Shown: positions 6,537-9,632 of the stretch, one piece after another | Position numbering within the stretch: position 1 is the stretch's first letter | Layout: each line of letters starts with the position of its first letter | Assembly (NCBI GenBank): GCA_011051815.1 | Contig: DRKK01000357.1 | Span: 1 to 9,632, forward strand | Length of the DNA: 9,632 bases | Origin: Sphingomonadales bacterium | GTDB lineage: Bacteria; Pseudomonadota; Alphaproteobacteria; Sphingomonadales; Emcibacteraceae | Direction: 5' to 3' | Made by a program: the position numbers and the translations under genes | Notes under the pieces: model-generated | What the model saw: the letters and a program-made list of their open reading frames with translations, nothing else | Database searches by the model: none | Told to the model about the DNA's origin: nothing

Positions 6537-7733
6537 TTACATAAGCTCCACAGCCATGGCGGTTGCCTCGCCGCCGCCAATACATAGCGCGGCAATGCCG
6601 CGTTTTTTGCCGTGGGTTTTCAGGGCGGAAATCAGGGTCACCAATATGCGGGCGCCGGACGCCCCGATGGGATGGCCCATGGCACAAGCCCCGCCGTGAA
6701 TATTCACCTTGTCATGGTCAAGGCCAAGGTCGCGCATGGCGGCCATGGTGACGACCGCAAAGGCCTCATTTATTTCATAAAGGTCAACGTCCTTGTCGGT
6801 CCATCCGGTTTTTTCATAGAGCTTTTCTATGGCTCCGATGGGGGCAGTGGAAAACCATTCAGGCGCATGGGCGTGGGTGCTGTGGCCGGTAATTTTGGCT
6901 AATGGAGAGAGGCCGCGCGCCTCCGCATCCGACTGTTTCATCATGATCAGGGCCGCCGCACCGTCGGAGATGGAACTGGAATTGGCTGCGGTCACCGTAC
7001 CGTCCTTGGCAAAAGCCGGGCGCAGGGTCGGGATTTTTTCGGGCCGCGCTTTGCCGGGCTGTTCGTCCGTGTCATAAATGACCTCACCCTTGCGGGACTT
7101 TACGGTCACTGGCGTGATTTCCTGTTTGAAATATCCCTTGTTAATGGCCGCATTGGCGCGATCAAGGGAGGAAATGGCATAGTCATCCTGGGATTCGCGG
7201 GTGAATTGATAATGTTGGGCGGTTTGTTCGGCAAAAACCCCCATCAGCTTGCCCTTGTCATAGGCATCCTCAAGCCCGTCAAGAAACATGCTGTCCTTAA
7301 CCTCGCCGTGGCCAAGGCGGGCCCCGCCGCGCATTTTTGGCAACAGATAAGGCGCGTTGGTCATACTTTCCATGCCGCCCGCCACCATAATATCTGCGGA
7401 GCCTGCTAAAATAGTGTCATGGGCCATCATGGCGGCCCGCATACCGGAACCGCACATTTTATTGATGGTCGTGCAGCCCACTTTTTGGGGCAGGCCCGCA
7501 CCGAGTACGGCCTGACGGGCCGGAGCCTGTCCCTGTCCCGCGGGCAGGACACAGCCTATGATGGCTTCGTCAATATCGTCTGCGCTTAGTCCTGAATTAT
7601 CCAAAGCCCCTTTGACGGCCACTGCCCCGAGGTCAGCGGCGCTGAGCGGGGTGAAATCACCCTGAAAACCGCCCATAGGGGTGCGGGACATGCCAACAAT
7701 GACAATGGGATCTGTTGCGGGAGTATGGGCCAT
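6537..7733 (-). CDS. Acetyl-CoA C-acetyltransferase (thiolase)
   Basis: This 398-residue protein is a typical full-length thiolase. It catalyses reversible cleavage of a 3-ketoacyl-CoA with CoA, or condensation of two acetyl-CoA. All catalytic elements are present: nucleophile C94 in NKMCGSGM, NEAFA (322-326), H354 in GGACAMGHPIGASGAR, and the acid/base C384 in CIGGGEA. Position 256 is Ser in NSSSISDGAA, where many thiolases have Asn; this looks like a tolerated variant. Overall it resembles AtoB/ACAT1-type acetoacetyl-CoA thiolases more than long-chain FadA, but the two uses (degradation or supply of acetoacetyl-CoA) cannot be separated from sequence. It is the first gene of the minus-strand operon and has a strong AGGAGA ribosome site (7742-7747). 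It diverges from a TetR-type gene, which probably represses it through the palindrome at 7767-7782. Confidence 0.93.
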   Translation of the reverse strand: MAHTPATDPIVIVGMSRTPMGGFQGDFTPLSAADLGAVAVKGALDNSGLSADDIDEAIIGCVLPAGQGQAPARQAVLGAGLPQKVGCTTINKMCGSGMRAAMMAHDTILAGSADIMVAGGMESMTNAPYLLPKMRGGARLGHGEVKDSMFLDGLEDAYDKGKLMGVFAEQTAQHYQFTRESQDDYAISSLDRANAAINKGYFKQEITPVTVKSRKGEVIYDTDEQPGKARPEKIPTLRPAFAKDGTVTAANSSSISDGAAALIMMKQSDAEARGLSPLAKITGHSTHAHAPEWFSTAPIGAIEKLYEKTGWTDKDVDLYEINEAFAVVTMAAMRDLGLDHDKVNIHGGACAMGHPIGASGARILVTLISALKTHGKKRGIAALCIGGGEATAMAVELM

Positions 7734-7766
7734 TTGTATTTTCTCCTAGAATTATGTTGAGTTTAA

Positions 7767-7782
7767 GTTACTCATGGGTAAC
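7767..7782. promoter_or_regulatory. Palindromic candidate operator between thiolase and TetR genes
   Basis: The 16 bases GTTACTCATGGGTAAC form an inverted repeat: arms GTTAC/GTAAC are perfect, the central CATG is self-complementary, and only one symmetric pair (T7772/G7777) mismatches. On the plus strand it sits in the spacer of a possible promoter, TTGAGT (7757-7762), 17 bases, AACAAT (7780-7785). On the minus strand it lies just upstream of a CATAAT -10-like box (7756-7751) that precedes the thiolase. This is the usual geometry for a TetR protein that represses itself and a divergent operon. Binding is inferred. Confidence 0.6.
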
Positions 7783-7821
7783 AATATAGGCGGGATAAAC
7801 AGAATTGGCAAGACGCATAAC

Positions 7822-8442
7822 ATGATCAAAAAAGTAAAACTCCTGAAACCGGCATTGGGTCGGGAAGAAAAAAGGCAGCTCAAGCTGGATGCCATTTTGC
7901 GTCATGCGGCGGCGGCCTTTATGGAGAAGGGCTATTACAAAACATCCCTTGACGATATTGCGCGCCTGCATAAGGTGACCAAGCCGACCCTCTATTATTA
8001 TATCCGAAATAAAGAGGATATCCTGATTAAATGCGAGGCTGTGGCCAGTCAACGTATTAACGGTTTGTTGGATGATGTTACGGCCTTGGATGACAATGGC
8101 TTTGCCCAGTTAAAGAAGTTTATTGAAGGCTATGTGGAGATCGTCACCGATGATATTATCCGCTGTCATATTCGCCACCGAGGTCAGCGCGAGGACCCGG
8201 CGGCCCGCGAGGCCAGCCTGAAAATGCATCGGGAGATAGAACATCGGGTGCGGGAGATCATTGGCCGGGGGGTGGCGGATGGTTCCTTGCGGCCCTGTAA
8301 CCCGACCATCATCGCCATATTGTTATTTGATGCCCTGAACGGCATATCTGCCTGGTACCGGGAAGAAGGCGACCTTAACCATGAGGAGCTTGTGGCACAG
8401 GTGTTATTGATCGTGACTGAAGGGGTGAAAAATAAGGCATAG
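7822..8442 (+). CDS. TetR/AcrR-family transcriptional regulator
   Basis: The protein is 206 residues from the ATG at 7822. An upstream in-frame ATG at 7774 would add 16 residues, but it lies inside the palindrome and upstream of the predicted transcription start, and TetR proteins rarely have such a tail. Neither start has a strong ribosome site. The N-terminal DNA-binding domain is clear: LDAILRHAAAAFMEKGYYKT (about 22-41), then a helix-turn-helix with TSLDDIARLHKVTKPTLYYY (41-60) and IRNKEDIL (61-68). The C-terminal ligand and dimer domain (about 75-206) is helical and not diagnostic by eye. TetR proteins bind palindromes as dimers and release DNA on ligand binding. The neighbouring thiolase and acyl-CoA dehydrogenase suggest an acyl-CoA-type ligand. 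A basic first ten residues (KK, K, K) may add DNA contact. Confidence 0.9.
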   Translation: MIKKVKLLKPALGREEKRQLKLDAILRHAAAAFMEKGYYKTSLDDIARLHKVTKPTLYYYIRNKEDILIKCEAVASQRINGLLDDVTALDDNGFAQLKKFIEGYVEIVTDDIIRCHIRHRGQREDPAAREASLKMHREIEHRVREIIGRGVADGSLRPCNPTIIAILLFDALNGISAWYREEGDLNHEELVAQVLLIVTEGVKNKA

Positions 8443-8444
8443 GG

Positions 8445-8473
8445 TTGAAAAATTTTTCTTTTGGTAATATTTT
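8445..8473 (+). promoter_or_regulatory. Possible promoter for the PilZ gene
   Basis: TTGAAA (8445-8450), a 17-base spacer and TATTTT (8468-8473) match the sigma-70 boxes at 5/6 and 4/6. The 78-base spacer between the TetR stop and the PilZ start is very AT-rich and also offers TATTAT (8479-8484) as a -10 box without a good -35, so the exact start is uncertain. A 12-base perfect palindrome GAAAAATTTTTC (8447-8458) overlaps the -35 region. Confidence 0.3.
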
Positions 8474-8520
8474 AATCCTATTATACGGTCTTGAAATAAC
8501 GGAATTACAGGATTTTTTTT

Positions 8521-8832
8521 ATGTTTACGAAACCGGCAAATGGCCAGAAGCGTGTTGATGACCGTCTTGATGTGTTGTGGGACGCGGTGGCGATCATAGA
8601 GGGCACAGAATATCCCTGTGAGATTGCCAATGTGTCCACGGCGGGGGCTTTGATGAGGCTGGATATTGATCTGGCGGAAAAACACCGGTTTCTGTTAGAT
8701 GTGCAGGAGCTTAAAGAATACGCCGTTGAGGTCGCCTGGGCCAACCGCCCCTATTACGGGTTGATCCTGCTGGTTGGGGAAGACCTGAAACTAAAGAATT
8801 ATGCCGATAAAATCGGGCTGAAGAATAAATAG
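8521..8832 (+). CDS. Stand-alone PilZ domain protein (c-di-GMP receptor)
   Basis: This 103-residue soluble protein consists of little more than one PilZ domain. Both c-di-GMP contact motifs are present: R11-x-x-x-R15 near the N-terminus and N37-V-S39-T-A-G42 in the first strands (the D/N-x-S-x-x-G motif). The remaining sequence (GALMRLD, then EYAVEVAWANRPYYGLIL) follows the usual beta-barrel pattern, including the W-x-x-x-x-x-Y-G-x-x-L segment near the end. PilZ proteins bind cyclic di-GMP and alter a partner that controls motility, surface polysaccharide or adhesion. No partner gene is adjacent, so the target is unknown. The ribosome site is AGGA (8509-8512), separated from the ATG by eight T residues. 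The gene probably has its own promoter and ends 10 bases from the convergent peptidase gene. Confidence 0.85.
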   Translation: MFTKPANGQKRVDDRLDVLWDAVAIIEGTEYPCEIANVSTAGALMRLDIDLAEKHRFLLDVQELKEYAVEVAWANRPYYGLILLVGEDLKLKNYADKIGLKNK

Positions 8833-8848
8833 TTTTCCTTCTTTATTC
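8823..8848. terminator. AT-rich hairpin between convergent PilZ and peptidase genes
   Basis: Perfect 7-base arms GAATAAA (8823-8829) and TTTATTC (8842-8848) enclose a 12-base loop and span both stop codons. The stem is AT-rich and lacks a clear T-run, so it can be at most a weak bidirectional terminator. It may also be chance in AT-rich DNA. Confidence 0.2.
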
Positions 8849-9632
8849 CTCATAACCAAACGGGTCGTCAATGCTCGGGCTTGGTTCTGTGAACCATTTT
8901 GGGCCATTCTCAGTTATATAAAAATGATCTTCCAGCCGGATGCCAAATTCACCGGGGACGCAGATCATCGGCTCATTTGAAAAGCACATGCCGGGGGCGA
9001 GAGGGGTATTATCCCCAGAGTTAAGATAGGGCCATTCGTGTATATCCATGCCAATGCCGTGGCCCGTGCGGTGGGGCAGGCCAGGCAGCTTGTAATCTGG
9101 CCCCAATTGATGTTTTTCAAGGCAGGCCCGGGCGGCCAGATCCACATCACCGCATCTTGTGCCCACCTGAGCCGCGTTGAAGGCGGCGGCCTGGGCCTGT
9201 TTCTCAATCTCCCATATTCGCCGTTGGCGGGCCGATGGTGTGCCGTAAACATAGCTTCGGGTGATGTCAGAGATATAGCCGAAATAGGTGCATCCCGTAT
9301 CAATAAGCACCATATCGCCGTCTTCCAGACTTTTCGGCTCTTTGACCCCGTGGGGATAGGCGGTATCTTCCCCGAACAGGACAATCACGAAATAGGAGCC
9401 CGCCGGGGCGCCAACTTTCTTATGGGCCGCATGGATGAAGGCCTCCACCTCGGCGACAGCAATGCCGGGACGCAGGATACGGGCGGCGGCTTTCTGAACC
9501 GTCAGGGTCATATCCTTAATCCGTTGCATGATGGCGATTTCAGAGGAAGATTTGATCTGGCGACAGGCGGCAGTGATACAATCCCCATTGATATAGCCAT
9601 AATCCGGGGCGGCGAGGGCGATGCCGTTGCTG
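8843..9632 (-). CDS. M24-family metallopeptidase, Xaa-Pro aminopeptidase type (5' partial)
   Basis: The frame is open from the stop at 8843-8845 to the right edge, giving 263 residues. The Met at 9529 is internal: the frame continues upstream through DYGYINGDC and KSSSEIAIMQ, the typical link between the N-terminal creatinase-like domain and the catalytic domain, so the true start lies beyond the window. Counting from that Met, all five metal ligands of the pita-bread fold are present: D77 (LIDTG), D88 (ISDITR), H157 (TGHGIG), E186 (SNEPM) and E200 (RLEDH). Helper histidines H60 (YPHG) and H164 (DIHEWPY) are also present. An active dimetal enzyme cleaving the N-terminal residue before proline, or a related dipeptide, is expected in the cytoplasm. 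Substrate specificity cannot be told without the N-terminal domain. Confidence 0.9.
   Translation of the reverse strand, partial: SNGIALAAPDYGYINGDCITAACRQIKSSSEIAIMQRIKDMTLTVQKAAARILRPGIAVAEVEAFIHAAHKKVGAPAGSYFVIVLFGEDTAYPHGVKEPKSLEDGDMVLIDTGCTYFGYISDITRSYVYGTPSARQRRIWEIEKQAQAAAFNAAQVGTRCGDVDLAARACLEKHQLGPDYKLPGLPHRTGHGIGMDIHEWPYLNSGDNTPLAPGMCFSNEPMICVPGEFGIRLEDHFYITENGPKWFTEPSPSIDDPFGYEE

Noticed and set aside
5931..6587. Plus-strand open frame of 218 codons opposite the acyl-CoA dehydrogenase.
   Set aside because: The minus-strand enzyme has both family signatures and its catalytic residue, and the plus-strand product looks like antisense of it with no recognisable domain.
7774..7821. Longer TetR start at ATG 7774, adding 16 residues.
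   Set aside because: The ATG lies inside the palindrome and upstream of the predicted transcription start, has no ribosome site, and the extra residues are not part of the TetR domain.
9527..9529. Met at 9529 as the start of the M24 peptidase, which would make it a complete 228-residue protein.
   Set aside because: The frame is open upstream to the window edge and encodes the conserved K-S-x-x-E-I-A-x-M-Q lead-in of aminopeptidase P-type proteins, so this Met is internal.

Overview
The window looks like ordinary chromosomal sequence from a Gram-negative alphaproteobacterium with moderate GC. Supporting signs are AT-rich spacers between GC-richer genes, a PEP-CTERM protein tail, a Tat-exported DUF1501 protein paired with a DUF1800 protein, a TolB-like/TPR regulator-like protein, and a TetR-controlled acyl-CoA gene pair. 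A marine lineage such as the Emcibacterales or Kordiimonadales would fit, but this is a guess from gene style and was not tested. I see no rRNA, tRNA, CRISPR array, insertion sequence, phage gene or attachment site, and no gene-free stretch longer than about 90 bases.

Layout. Bases 1-111 (+) are the end of a surface protein with a PEP-CTERM sorting tail. Facing it on the minus strand is a ZnT9-like cation diffusion facilitator (131-1036). Also on the minus strand is a soluble protein with a winged-helix-like N-terminus, a TolB-like domain and TPRs (1118-2713), which has its own good promoter. Next is a minus-strand run read from 7733 down to 2800: thiolase, acyl-CoA dehydrogenase, DUF1800, DUF1501. 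The first two genes abut with no gap (TAAATG). The last two are 2 bases apart. DUF1800 has its own candidate promoter, so the run may be two operons of two genes.

A TetR-family regulator (7822-8442, +) diverges from the thiolase. A 16-bp near-perfect palindrome (7767-7782) lies between them and is the best operator candidate in the window. It is followed on the plus strand by a stand-alone PilZ protein (8521-8832) with an intact c-di-GMP-binding motif set. This converges with the C-terminal part of an M24 Xaa-Pro-type peptidase (8843 to the right edge, minus), whose 5' end lies outside the window.

How the genes may work together. The TetR protein probably senses an acyl-CoA or related compound and controls itself and the thiolase/acyl-CoA dehydrogenase pair, which would act at the last and first steps of a beta-oxidation-type degradation. 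DUF1800 and DUF1501 form a widespread pair of unknown function that is probably active in the periplasm. I see no clearly new multi-gene system. The items most worth following are the DUF1800/DUF1501 pair with only one visible export signal, the soluble TolB/TPR protein with a winged-helix-like N-terminus, and the candidate TetR operator. Two start sites are revised here (DUF1800 and TetR), and two partial genes at the window edges are described (PEP-CTERM and M24).
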